Below, one piece after another: positions 6,294 to 15,484 of a DNA stretch of 41,101 nucleotides. Position numbers and translations under genes: made by a program. The stretch covers positions 1 through 41,101 of the forward strand of contig CALUXW010000013.1 of the NCBI GenBank assembly GCA_944324865.1, read 5' to 3'. The notes beneath the pieces are model-generated. The model was not told where the DNA came from. It saw nothing but the letters and a program-made list of their open reading frames with translations, and ran no database searches. Every line of letters starts with the position of its first letter. Position 1 is the stretch's first letter. The stretch comes from Candidatus Gastranaerophilales bacterium (GTDB lineage Bacteria; Cyanobacteriota; Vampirovibrionia; Gastranaerophilales; Gastranaerophilaceae).

Positions 6294-8681
6294 TTATTTC
6301 GCAACCTTAATTTTCATTTGCTCCATATAATTTTGTATAGCACCTTTGTCCCAGCTTACATCTGTTTTAAGTGCATTTAAATCCATTTTAAGAGATTCTT
6401 CCCTGCTCAGCTTAATATCTTTTTTCATTGCTTCAGCTAATTTTGTAGAGTTTCTGTCCTTTCTTGCTTCTTTGTCCCAATCAGGTGAAACACATATAAA
6501 TTCATAGTCTTTCACTGTTATAGCATTTGCTTTATCTGCTCCGTAATCGTCATAAGAGTATATTTTTCTTGAAATTTCTCCCTGAGAGCGCATTCCTCCG
6601 ACTTCTGTAGCTATAACATGAGAGCCTGCGTATAGTCCTTTGAGTTCTGAAATTCCATAGGGTTCAAAATCAGAAGGCATACAGTTTCTTGTCGTCATAT
6701 TCATTAAAAGCAAACCTGAATTTGAAATACGATTTTGCGTGAATAGTATTCTTCTTCCGTATTTACCAAGTTCGTCTTTTTTGGCTTTTATGTAATTTGC
6801 AATATTTTCATCGCCTCCGCCTGAAATTAACAGAACAGGCATTGTTGTTCCTGTAGGGTGATTGTATGATTTGACAAGTTTTGCATATGCATCAATTATG
6901 GTATCAAAACCTTTTTGTGAATCAAGACGGCTTGCCATAGTAAATATTGGTGTATCTGTTGTTATACAATTAATGTCTATGCCATATTTACCCTCATAAA
7001 AATCAGCAGGTTTATTCATATGTATTATTGGTGTTGGGCCATTGTTTTTTGCAGCATCTTGAATAAGCCTTATAAATAGTTTTTTGTTATGAGTTTTTCT
7101 TCTTGAAAAAGTTGTACGGTTTATCGAACTTATATCGTCATTTAGGTTTTCAATGTATGGCATAATTTTTTGTGTTGTTCCAAAAATTTTATTCAGTCTG
7201 TCGCCAAGCTCTTTGTTTGCAACTTCAACATTTGCTCTTGTTGCCGCAAGAGGTGCTTTATCCACCCCGTTTGGGTAGACATCAAGCGCACCCTTTGAAT
7301 CTTTTATTTTAATTATTGTGTCAAGTTTTGAAGACAAACCTTGTTTCGCCAGTTCATCTTTATATCCTTCGGAAACCGGGCCTATACTTGTTGCAAGGAC
7401 ACATGATGCTTGTGCAGGGTTTAAGACATCTTCGTAAAAACCTATCCTTTGTGAAGGTGAGCCAAAAAGTAAAAATTGTCTGTTGCCTACATCTGCTATA
7501 CAACTGTTTGCTATTATATCTCTTGCAAAACCACCATAGAGGATATTAAAATATTCTTCCATAACACCTTTATCCCAGCTTTGCCCCTGGTATCCGTCCC
7601 CAAGATTATGAATAATAACCGAGGTGTTATTTGAAAGATTTCTTAAATAATCTGTTGTAGTTTTTCTTCTTGAATGGATTGAATCTTCAGCTCTTGAGTA
7701 TAGTCGCATTTTGCACAATAATCCACCTGACTGCCAAGCTTCATGTGCAATAAGTTTATCGGGTGCTTTTAATTTTTCACCGTTTGGGAGCTTGATTTCT
7801 CCCTCTTTTGCTTGGGCTAAAAGTTCATATGTCATATTGTTAAATTGTGCCATACGTGCTCTTTCATTGCTGTGTGGTAAATTTTGATAAACCATAGGAG
7901 TTGTTGTATTGCCAAAATTAAACATGTCGTCATCATATAAAAATATAGTTTTTTGTCTGTTTGGGCCAAATTCTCCCCAATAGACACTAAATTTATCTAT
8001 TTTGTCACCTGTTTGTAAATCTCCTTCGTATATTTTTTCTACTTTTGTTTTATTGTTTGGGGTTATGTAATATGTGTTCCCATCGGCGTCATTTTCAAGA
8101 TAGTTGATTTTCTTTCCGTTGACACTTATATTAAACATTGGTGATATCGCATAAGTATTAACTCCTGCTTTTTCAAGTGCCTGTGGCAATTCACGTGCAA
8201 TATCGGTTTGACCTCCTACCGGATTCGTGTATTCATAACTTATTGACCATACATCAGGATTTGTAACAGCATCCGGTTGTGTTTCTCCGTTTAAGACTTT
8301 TGCTATATCACGAGTTATCATACCTTTTGTGCTTGAGGGCAATTTTAAATCGTCTTTTAAATTAAGGTATAATCCGCCCCATATACTTATCGGATGATTT
8401 GGAAAATGTACTACAACAGGTAAGTCTTTTGCCGCCTCTATTGCTTTGTATTCCAGTTCGTTTAATTCGTTTATAGGGTATCCTTTGGCTGCTATTGTTC
8501 TTAATTCTTGTAAAATTTCTCTTGTTTTTGAATTAATTGTTGCGCAATACATTAAAAGTGCATCAGCTGATGATATAATGTTTTGCTCTTTTTGTTCCCT
8601 AACATCACCTGAAATGTTTTCTTTTTTCTTTGTGCCAAAAGAAATATCTGCTATATGCCTTAATGGCTGGATTTTTAGCAT
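6294..8681 (-). CDS. Large glycogen/starch-synthase-like glycosyltransferase
   Basis: GT-B glycosyltransferase related to glycogen/starch synthases (GT5). At 795 residues it is far longer than the usual ~480. About 140 residues of unrecognised, mostly helical sequence precede the catalytic N-domain, which starts at VWSISYEYTNPVGGQTD. The C-domain shows SRLDSQKG and the acceptor/donor motif SDFEPYGISELKG followed by ATEVGGM, matching EPCGL-type motifs. The donor-binding Lys of the classical KxGGL motif is replaced: the sequence reads NPVGGQTD (residues 153-160). The nucleotide-sugar and product are therefore uncertain, although an alpha-glucan role is the simplest guess. AGAGGG lies ahead of the ATG, with TATATT (8708-8713) further up. 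No partner glycogen genes are adjacent. Confidence 0.8.
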   Translation of the reverse strand: MLKIQPLRHIADISFGTKKKENISGDVREQKEQNIISSADALLMYCATINSKTREILQELRTIAAKGYPINELNELEYKAIEAAKDLPVVVHFPNHPISIWGGLYLNLKDDLKLPSSTKGMITRDIAKVLNGETQPDAVTNPDVWSISYEYTNPVGGQTDIARELPQALEKAGVNTYAISPMFNISVNGKKINYLENDADGNTYYITPNNKTKVEKIYEGDLQTGDKIDKFSVYWGEFGPNRQKTIFLYDDDMFNFGNTTTPMVYQNLPHSNERARMAQFNNMTYELLAQAKEGEIKLPNGEKLKAPDKLIAHEAWQSGGLLCKMRLYSRAEDSIHSRRKTTTDYLRNLSNNTSVIIHNLGDGYQGQSWDKGVMEEYFNILYGGFARDIIANSCIADVGNRQFLLFGSPSQRIGFYEDVLNPAQASCVLATSIGPVSEGYKDELAKQGLSSKLDTIIKIKDSKGALDVYPNGVDKAPLAATRANVEVANKELGDRLNKIFGTTQKIMPYIENLNDDISSINRTTFSRRKTHNKKLFIRLIQDAAKNNGPTPIIHMNKPADFYEGKYGIDINCITTDTPIFTMASRLDSQKGFDTIIDAYAKLVKSYNHPTGTTMPVLLISGGGDENIANYIKAKKDELGKYGRRILFTQNRISNSGLLLMNMTTRNCMPSDFEPYGISELKGLYAGSHVIATEVGGMRSQGEISRKIYSYDDYGADKANAITVKDYEFICVSPDWDKEARKDRNSTKLAEAMKKDIKLSREESLKMDLNALKTDVSWDKGAIQNYMEQMKIKVAK

Positions 8682-8778
8682 ATTACCCTCTCTTACATAC
8701 TAACAACAATATATAAAAAATACCTGAAAAAAATTTTTTGCCAAAAAATATTAAAAAATGTAAATAAGATATTCTCTT

Positions 8779-8808
8779 TAGACAAACACTACCATGTTGT
8801 TGTAAAAT
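8779..8808 (+). promoter_or_regulatory. Promoter of fliN, -10 box 6 nt before ATG
   Basis: TAGACA (8779-8784), an 18-base spacer and TAAAAT (8803-8808), then 6 bases and the ATG of fliN. No Shine-Dalgarno. Transcription should begin at or next to the start codon. Confidence 0.65.
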
Positions 8809-8814
8809 ATTATT

Positions 8815-9105
8815 ATGAGCGAAAATTTAAAAGAACTGAAAAACTCATATCCTGATTTTAACTTTGAAAATCTTGCAAAAATTGCAAATGTAGAAGTTAG
8901 GTTAACTGCACAATTAGGAAAAACTAAAGTTCCTCTGAAAGATATTTTGAGATATGAACAAGGTGCTGTAGTTACGCTGGACAATAAAGAAGACGAACCT
9001 GTTGATATTTTTGTGGATAATGTCCTTGTGGCACGTGGCATGGTTGTAGCAGTTGATAATTGTTACGGTGTTAAAATAACAGAAATTATCGAACAACAAA
9101 AATAA
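8815..9105 (+). CDS. fliN: Flagellar motor switch protein FliN (SpoA domain)
   Basis: Component of the C-ring at the base of the flagellum, which sets rotation direction and receives export cargo. The 96 residues are essentially one SpoA (FliN/FliM C-terminal) domain: VEVRLTAQLGKTKVPLKDILRYEQGAVVTLD is followed by DIFVDNVLVARGMVVAVDNCYGVKITEI. These match the family's GxTxxxlkdiLxlxxGsvi.L and vNgvliArGevVvvdgnfgvriTei pattern. It stands alone, 15 kb from the rod genes in this window. It is preceded by a promoter that predicts a leaderless mRNA and followed by a palindromic terminator-like hairpin shared with ilvC. A type III secretion SpoA protein is a less likely reading. Confidence 0.9.
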   Translation: MSENLKELKNSYPDFNFENLAKIANVEVRLTAQLGKTKVPLKDILRYEQGAVVTLDNKEDEPVDIFVDNVLVARGMVVAVDNCYGVKITEIIEQQK

Positions 9106-9132
9106 TATAGATTAATACTAATCTATATTATT
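9101..9132. terminator. AT-rich 14-bp hairpin between fliN and ilvC
   Basis: AATAATATAGATTA (9101-9114) and TAATCTATATTATT (9119-9132) are perfect complements around an ATAC loop. It overlaps the fliN stop and sits between convergent genes, so a bidirectional terminator is likely despite little GC. Confidence 0.7.
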
Positions 9133-9165
9133 TAAGTATTTTTATTTTGTTTTTATGCTTTTAGC

Positions 9166-10191
<1,026 letters not shown>

Positions 10192-10234
10192 TTAGTGTAG
10201 CCTTAAAATATGTTATGGTCAATCTTTTTTGTGA

Positions 10235-10240
10235 TATATT
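10235..10240 (+). promoter_or_regulatory. -10 element of the DUF815 gene, 6 nt before ATG
   Basis: TATATT, 6 bases (AAAACT), then ATG; no Shine-Dalgarno. Confidence 0.55.
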
Positions 10241-10246
10241 AAAACT

Positions 10247-11449
10247 ATGAATGAACTTTTATTATTAAATTATAAATTGTTGAGTTTTAGTATATTTGGC
10301 AATGTTCTAAAGGACCCTGCGATAAGTTCGCTTATGGGTTTGTTTTCAAGTTGTACAGAGTCTTTAAGTGAGTCTTTAGTATACGCGGGTAAATTTTTAA
10401 AATTAATATATGAAAGTGAATACCGTGGAGATTTTTCTAAATATTTAAATGATTTAATTAAACATGATGAAAATGTTTTTACAAAGAATATTGCAAGAGA
10501 TGTTATTTTAAATGAAAACATTATCAATGCTGCAAAAAATGAGCTCAAGGTTTTAAATGAGCTGTTTTTGCTTGACATGGATAAAATCAAAGAAATATTA
10601 AGAGCTCAATTTGCACATGGCGAGCAAATAATAAATTTATTAGGCAATTTTGACAAGAGTGAAAAATGCATAGATTTTACTGATTTGTGTGATTATTTAA
10701 AGGAAAATTGCTACGGAGTTTATGCAAAATATGGTGCATTTTTCTATAAGGAAGGTAAAATTAACCCTGTTAAATACACAGATGTTATTACGTTTGAAGA
10801 TTTAAAAGATTATAAAACACAACAAAATACTTTAATTATGAACACTCGTGCATTGATGGAAGGTAGAGCGGCAAACAATATTTTGCTATACGGTGATAGA
10901 GGTTGTGGCAAGTCATCAAGTGTAAAAGCGGTTTATAATGAATTTAAAAATCAAGGTTTAAAAATTGTGCAAATTTTAAAACAAGACTTATCTGCACTAG
11001 ATAAACTTTTGGAAAAATTAGCAAAAATTCCTTTAAAGTTTATTGTGTTTATTGATGATCTGTCTTTTAATGAAGAAGATGAAAATTTGAGTGTTGTAAA
11101 ATCTGCACTAGAGGGTGCAATTTCAAAAAGAAGTGAAAATATTATTATATATGCCACAACAAACAGAAGAAACATTGTAAAAGAAACATTTTCATCAAGA
11201 GAGGGTAATGAAGTTCATTTATCTGATACTATAGATGAAAATGCCTCTTTGTCAGATAGATTTGGTATAACTTTAACTTTTCTTGCTCCTAATAAAGATA
11301 AGTATATTGAAATAGCAAGAAAAATTGCCAAAGATAAGGATATTATAATTAATAATGATTTTGACATAAAAGCTGAAAGATTTGCATTACTAAAGGCTTC
11401 GCGCTCTCCCAGGGTTGCACAACAATTTGTTAAACAATATAACGTATGA
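10247..11449 (+). CDS. DUF815-family AAA+ ATPase
   Basis: Cytoplasmic P-loop ATPase of the DUF815 family, whose cellular role is unknown. The 400 residues have an N-terminal helical region (1-170) and a C-terminal AAA+ core. In the core, Walker A GDRGCGKS is at residues 216-223, Walker B is FIVFIDDLSF, and a sensor-1-like TTNRRN and an arginine near SLSDRFG follow. The family's hallmark order (NTLIMNTRALMEGRAANNILLYGDRG) is clear. It is a single-gene unit: the upstream promoter predicts a leaderless mRNA, and downstream lies a structured region with a terminator facing the other strand. Confidence 0.88.
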   Translation: MNELLLLNYKLLSFSIFGNVLKDPAISSLMGLFSSCTESLSESLVYAGKFLKLIYESEYRGDFSKYLNDLIKHDENVFTKNIARDVILNENIINAAKNELKVLNELFLLDMDKIKEILRAQFAHGEQIINLLGNFDKSEKCIDFTDLCDYLKENCYGVYAKYGAFFYKEGKINPVKYTDVITFEDLKDYKTQQNTLIMNTRALMEGRAANNILLYGDRGCGKSSSVKAVYNEFKNQGLKIVQILKQDLSALDKLLEKLAKIPLKFIVFIDDLSFNEEDENLSVVKSALEGAISKRSENIIIYATTNRRNIVKETFSSREGNEVHLSDTIDENASLSDRFGITLTFLAPNKDKYIEIARKIAKDKDIIINNDFDIKAERFALLKASRSPRVAQQFVKQYNV

Positions 11450-11455
11450 GGATGG

Positions 11456-11482
11456 AAAAATCGCCTCATAAAATAAGGCGAT
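11456..11482 (-). terminator. Intrinsic terminator in minus orientation
   Basis: On the minus strand ATCGCCT, a 9-base loop and AGGCGAT (plus coordinates 11476-11482 and 11460-11466) are followed by a run of T. In the plus direction the stem is followed by CTCC, so it does not suit the DUF815 gene. It implies a minus-strand transcript although no minus-strand gene lies near. Confidence 0.65.
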
Positions 11483-11528
11483 CTCCTTTGCCTTGAGATG
11501 TCTGGCACGACAGGCAAATCTATTTAAT
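11456..11528 (-). ncRNA. Candidate structured small RNA
   Basis: Read on the minus strand, TATAAT (11535-11540) lies just upstream of a ~73-base segment that ends in the terminator at 11456-11482. Between them is a hairpin: TTTGCC/GGCAAA (11513-11518 with 11487-11492) stacked on TGTC/GACA (11509-11512 with 11499-11502), with a TCTCAA bulge. The bulge region ATCTC can also pair with GAGAT (11481-11485) beyond the helix, giving a possible pseudoknot or switch. The segment is much richer in GC than its surroundings. It matches no RNA family I know, and no good -35 is seen. It could instead be a decayed gene remnant. Confidence 0.4.
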
Positions 11529-11556
11529 ATTCAAATTATAATAATTATTTGAATAT
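11527..11556. repeat. 10-bp inverted repeat near the small-RNA promoter
   Basis: ATATTCAAAT (11527-11536) and ATTTGAATAT (11547-11556) are exact complements with a 10-base AT-only spacer. The repeat overlaps the putative minus-strand -10 box, so it could be an operator. Confidence 0.45.
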
Positions 11557-11651
11557 ACAAATACAATATTCATATTATATATAAATATCAAATATATGTA
11601 AATATATTTTACAACTTTTAATATTTTTCTTTGTTATATAATTAAAAAGTT

Positions 11652-11993
11652 ATGTATAAATCACTTACTCCTATAATATTATTAACTGTTTCTAATATAT
11701 TTATGACATTCGCATGGTATGGACATTTGCGCCACAAACAAAGTGCACTTTGGCTTGTAGTTCTCGTAAGTTGGGGGATAGCATTTTTTGAGTATTGTTT
11801 TCAAGTTCCTGCAAATCGTATTGGCTCATATTTTTACAGTGCAGCACAGTTAAAAACTATACAGGAAATAATTACCCTTGTAGTTTTTAGTATATTTTCT
11901 GTTTTGTATTTAAAGGAACAATTTCGCTGGAATTACCTGGTAGGTTTTTTATTTATAATTCTTGCCGCATTTTTTATATTTAAAAAATGGTAA
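11652..11993 (+). CDS. DUF486 small membrane protein (DMT superfamily)
   Basis: A 113-residue inner-membrane protein with four predicted hydrophobic helices, in the DUF486 branch of the drug/metabolite transporter superfamily. The recognisable features are FMTFAWYGHLRH near the N-terminus, SWGIAFFEYCFQVPANRIG in the middle and AAQLKTIQEIITLVVF. The short form presumably works as a dimer, as small multidrug-resistance-type proteins do. Substrate is unknown. TATAAT lies 9 bases before the ATG and there is no Shine-Dalgarno. dnaE follows 41 bases downstream with its own promoter. Confidence 0.88.
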   Translation: MYKSLTPIILLTVSNIFMTFAWYGHLRHKQSALWLVVLVSWGIAFFEYCFQVPANRIGSYFYSAAQLKTIQEIITLVVFSIFSVLYLKEQFRWNYLVGFLFIILAAFFIFKKW

Positions 11994-12019
11994 CATTTGA
12001 TTTTTTTATATTTACTTTA

Positions 12020-12028
12020 TGCTAGATT
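12020..12028 (+). promoter_or_regulatory. Extended -10 element of dnaE, 6 nt before ATG
   Basis: TGC directly followed by TAGATT (12023-12028), then 6 bases and ATG. No Shine-Dalgarno. A TGn extension fits the lack of a good -35. Confidence 0.6.
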
Positions 12029-12034
12029 ATTAGT

Positions 12035-15000
12035 ATGAAATATGTTCCTTTGCATTTACATACGGAATATTCTTTACTAGACGGGGCAATAAAGGTAAAA
12101 GATTTATTTAATTTTGCCAAAGAGAACGATATGCCTGCGGTTGCACTTACTGATCATGGTGTTATGTTTGGTGTAATTGATATGATATTGAATGCAAAGG
12201 AATGCCCTGAAGTCAAACCTCTTATAGGTTGTGAATTTTATATTTGCGAGGGTGATGTTATAAATGATAAAACAACAAAGAAAACACTTTACCACCTTGT
12301 TTTAATAGCAAAAAATAACCAGGGATATCAGAATTTAATTAAATTAGATTCAATTGCCTCAACTCAAGGATACTACTATAAGCCTAGGATTAATCACCAA
12401 ATGCTTGAACAATATTCATCAGGTATTATTTGTTTAAGTGCTTGTATCCAGGGTGAAATTGCAAGAAATATACTTGACGGTAATGAGCAAAAAGCACTTG
12501 AAAAGGCAAAATGGTATAAAAATCTCTTTGGTGAAGATTTTTATATTGAGTTGCAAGATCACGGTCTGCAAGAGCAAAAAGAATCAAATCCAAAACTTAT
12601 TCAAATTGCCAAAGACTTGGATTTAAAAATGGTGATAACAAATGATTCGCATTATTTGAGGGCGCAAGACGCCCTTTGGCATGATACATTGCTATGTGAA
12701 CAAACAAAGTCTTCAAAATCAGATGCAAATCGTTTTAGGTTTTCAAAAAATGAATTTTATGTTAAAACCGTTGATGAACTAAGACATTCTTTTGATTGGA
12801 TGGATGAGGATACATTTAATCAATGTATTGAAAATACTGTAGAAGTTGCAGATAAATGCGATGTGCATATAGAACTTGGTAAATCACATTTGCCTTCTTA
12901 TCCTGTGCCTGAAGGGTATACAATAAGTTCTTATTTTGATTATTTATGTCGTGAAGGGTTAAAAAAAAGGTATGGTGAAAACTACCCGAAAGAAATAGAG
13001 GAAAGATATGAATATGAGCGTGGTGTAATTGAAAAAATGGGCTTTCCGGCATATTTCTTAATCACGTGGGATTTTATAAATTGGGCTAAAGAACATGGTG
13101 TTCCAACAGGTCCTGGGCGTGGTTCTGCTGCAGGCAGTATAGTTGCTTATGTTCTAGGAATAACGGAACTTGACCCCATAAGGCATCATCTCTTATTTGA
13201 AAGGTTCTTAAATCCTGAACGTATATCAATGCCTGATGTTGATATTGACTTTTGTAAGCGCCGACGTGGCGAGGTTATAGATTATGTCACAAAAAAATAT
13301 GGCGAGGATCATGTTTGCCAGATTATAACCTTTGGTACACTTGCTGCAAAGGCTGCCTTAAAGGCTGTTTGCAGGGTTTATGATATTCCGTTTTCTGATT
13401 CGAATAAATGGGCAGGTATGATTCCTTCAGCTCCGGGAACAAAGCTTGACGATGCACTAAAAGATGGTATGGAGCTAAAAAAACTTTGTGATGAAAACGA
13501 AATGGTGCGACGTCTGGTAGATGAAGCAAGACATCTTGAGGGACTTAAAAACCAAGTGGGAACACATGCTGCAGGTGTCATAATTTCACACAAACCGCTG
13601 GATGAGATTATTCCAATTGCTCTTTCGAAAGAAAAAACCACAACTACGCAATATCCTATGGTACATATTGAAAAGCTCGGGCTTTTAAAAATGGATTTTC
13701 TAGGTCTTGAAACACTTACAATTATTAGAGATACCCTTGATTTAATTAAAATGCGCCATGGTATTGACCTTGATATTAATAAAATACCTCTTGATGATCC
13801 TAAAACTTTTGACCTTTTAAAAAGAGGTGACACAGACGGTGTATTTCAGCTTGAATCAGGTGGTATGAAAAAACTCGTAAAAGATTTAAAACCTACAGTA
13901 TTTGAAGACTTAGGCGCATTAGTTGCATTGTTTCGCCCCGGGCCACTTGAATCAGGCATGGTAAAAGATTTTGTTGACAGAAAGCATGGACGTCAAAAAA
14001 TTGAATATGCTCATCCGCTATTAGAAAAAATATTAAAAGACACTTATGGCACAATTGTTTATCAAGAACAAATTATGCAAATATTTCAAACACTTGCGGG
14101 ATATACTCTTGGTGGTGCAGACATGGTTCGTCGTATGATGGGTAAGAAAAAGCTTGACGAAATGGCAAAACAAAAGGGTATTTTTATCGAAGGAGCCGCT
14201 AAAAATGGAATGTCAGATAAAGATGCCGCAGCGCTTTTTGAGCAGATTGAAAGTTTTGCAAAATATTGTTTTAACAGAAGTCACAGTGCAGCTTATGCTT
14301 TTGTTGCGTATCAAACAGCATATTTAAAAGCGCATTATCCGGTTGAGTATATGTGTTCGATTTTAACTTCTCAAGCTGATAATCAAGATAAAACACAACA
14401 GTATATTTTGCAATGTCAGGCATTGGGAATTAAAGTTTTACCACCAGATATAAATAAATCATCATCACAATTTTTCCCTGACGGTGATAATATACGCTTT
14501 GGGCTTGCCTCAATTAAAAATGTAGGAGGTGCTGTTATTGATGAAATTGAAAAAGAGCGTCAAAATAAAGAGTTTGAAAGTTTTTTTGATTTTTGTTCAC
14601 GTGTAGATACGAAATGTTTAAATAAAAAAACTCTTGAGAGTTTAATAAAGGCAGGTGCTTTTGTAAGTCTTGAAAAAAGCAGAAAACAACTTTTGGATAA
14701 TATAGATAATGTTGTAGAGCAAGTTCATAAAGATAAAAAAACACAAAGTAGCGGGCAAGTTAGTCTTTTTGCTGCACTTGCCGAAGAAGCCCAGGAGCTT
14801 AATATACCCAGTTTTGAACTTTTGGGTTCATCGGACGACGAGTTTTCAGACTCTGAAATTCAACAGTTCGAACACGATTTAATGGGAATTTATGTAACAT
14901 CGCATCCTCTTTCGTCTATTAAAGATACCTTAAAATATATTACGACAGATACAGTAAGTGATATTTTGGAAAATCCTGAAAATGATAAAAGTGTTACTAT

Positions 15001-15484
15001 TTGCGGGCTTTTGTCGCAGGTTGTTCAAAAAGCAACAAGAAAAGACCCTTCAAAGTTCTTAAAAACAGGTATTATTGAGGATTTGACAGGTCGTGTTGAG
15101 GTTGTAATGTTTCCTAAAACTGTTGAAACTTGCGGACAATATATGAATAGTGAAGAAAGGGTTATTATAAAAGCAAAAATTCAAAACCGCGAGGAACAAA
15201 TTAATCTTATTGTGCAAGATATTAAACCGATTGGAAATGTAAATCTTTTTAAAATTAAGTATAAAAAAGATTTAGCTTTTGAAGAAAATATCTATTTAAA
15301 AGAAGTGCTTACTAAATATAAAGGCGAGGACCCTGTTGTAATAGATTTTGCCGATGATAACGATGAAAGAGTGCAAATGCTTACAAATTCTAATCTTTGG
15401 GTGAAAAATGACCCACAACTTGAGAATGATTTAAAAAAAGCATTTAAAGATAAGCTTGATGTCGAGGTTGTTGCGCTTAATTAA
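12035..15484 (+). CDS. dnaE: DNA polymerase III alpha subunit
   Basis: Catalytic subunit of the replicative polymerase. At 1149 residues it has the standard DnaE layout: PHP domain at the N-terminus (LHTEYSLLDGAI, TDHGVMFG), the polymerase palm with GPGRGSAAGS and the metal-binding PDVDIDF, then fingers, a tandem HhH region and an OB-fold near residues 985-1060 (VTICGLLSQV, GIIEDLTGRVEVVMF). There is no exonuclease insertion, so it is DnaE and not PolC. It is preceded by an extended -10 box that predicts a leaderless mRNA. Its stop shares the sequence TTAA with the convergent SNF2 gene. The clamp-loader gene dnaX lies 22 kb away. Confidence 0.98.
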   Translation: MKYVPLHLHTEYSLLDGAIKVKDLFNFAKENDMPAVALTDHGVMFGVIDMILNAKECPEVKPLIGCEFYICEGDVINDKTTKKTLYHLVLIAKNNQGYQNLIKLDSIASTQGYYYKPRINHQMLEQYSSGIICLSACIQGEIARNILDGNEQKALEKAKWYKNLFGEDFYIELQDHGLQEQKESNPKLIQIAKDLDLKMVITNDSHYLRAQDALWHDTLLCEQTKSSKSDANRFRFSKNEFYVKTVDELRHSFDWMDEDTFNQCIENTVEVADKCDVHIELGKSHLPSYPVPEGYTISSYFDYLCREGLKKRYGENYPKEIEERYEYERGVIEKMGFPAYFLITWDFINWAKEHGVPTGPGRGSAAGSIVAYVLGITELDPIRHHLLFERFLNPERISMPDVDIDFCKRRRGEVIDYVTKKYGEDHVCQIITFGTLAAKAALKAVCRVYDIPFSDSNKWAGMIPSAPGTKLDDALKDGMELKKLCDENEMVRRLVDEARHLEGLKNQVGTHAAGVIISHKPLDEIIPIALSKEKTTTTQYPMVHIEKLGLLKMDFLGLETLTIIRDTLDLIKMRHGIDLDINKIPLDDPKTFDLLKRGDTDGVFQLESGGMKKLVKDLKPTVFEDLGALVALFRPGPLESGMVKDFVDRKHGRQKIEYAHPLLEKILKDTYGTIVYQEQIMQIFQTLAGYTLGGADMVRRMMGKKKLDEMAKQKGIFIEGAAKNGMSDKDAAALFEQIESFAKYCFNRSHSAAYAFVAYQTAYLKAHYPVEYMCSILTSQADNQDKTQQYILQCQALGIKVLPPDINKSSSQFFPDGDNIRFGLASIKNVGGAVIDEIEKERQNKEFESFFDFCSRVDTKCLNKKTLESLIKAGAFVSLEKSRKQLLDNIDNVVEQVHKDKKTQSSGQVSLFAALAEEAQELNIPSFELLGSSDDEFSDSEIQQFEHDLMGIYVTSHPLSSIKDTLKYITTDTVSDILENPENDKSVTICGLLSQVVQKATRKDPSKFLKTGIIEDLTGRVEVVMFPKTVETCGQYMNSEERVIIKAKIQNREEQINLIVQDIKPIGNVNLFKIKYKKDLAFEENIYLKEVLTKYKGEDPVVIDFADDNDERVQMLTNSNLWVKNDPQLENDLKKAFKDKLDVEVVALN

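Noticed and set aside
11215..11517. Open frame on the minus strand over the DUF815 end and the structured region
   Set aside because: It lies antisense to a well-supported gene and has no homology-like features. The hairpin and terminator explain its upstream part better.
11450..11651. tRNA or SRP RNA in the structured gap
   Set aside because: No cloverleaf, no T-loop consensus and no GGAAG-type SRP tip. The hairpins do not match these classes.
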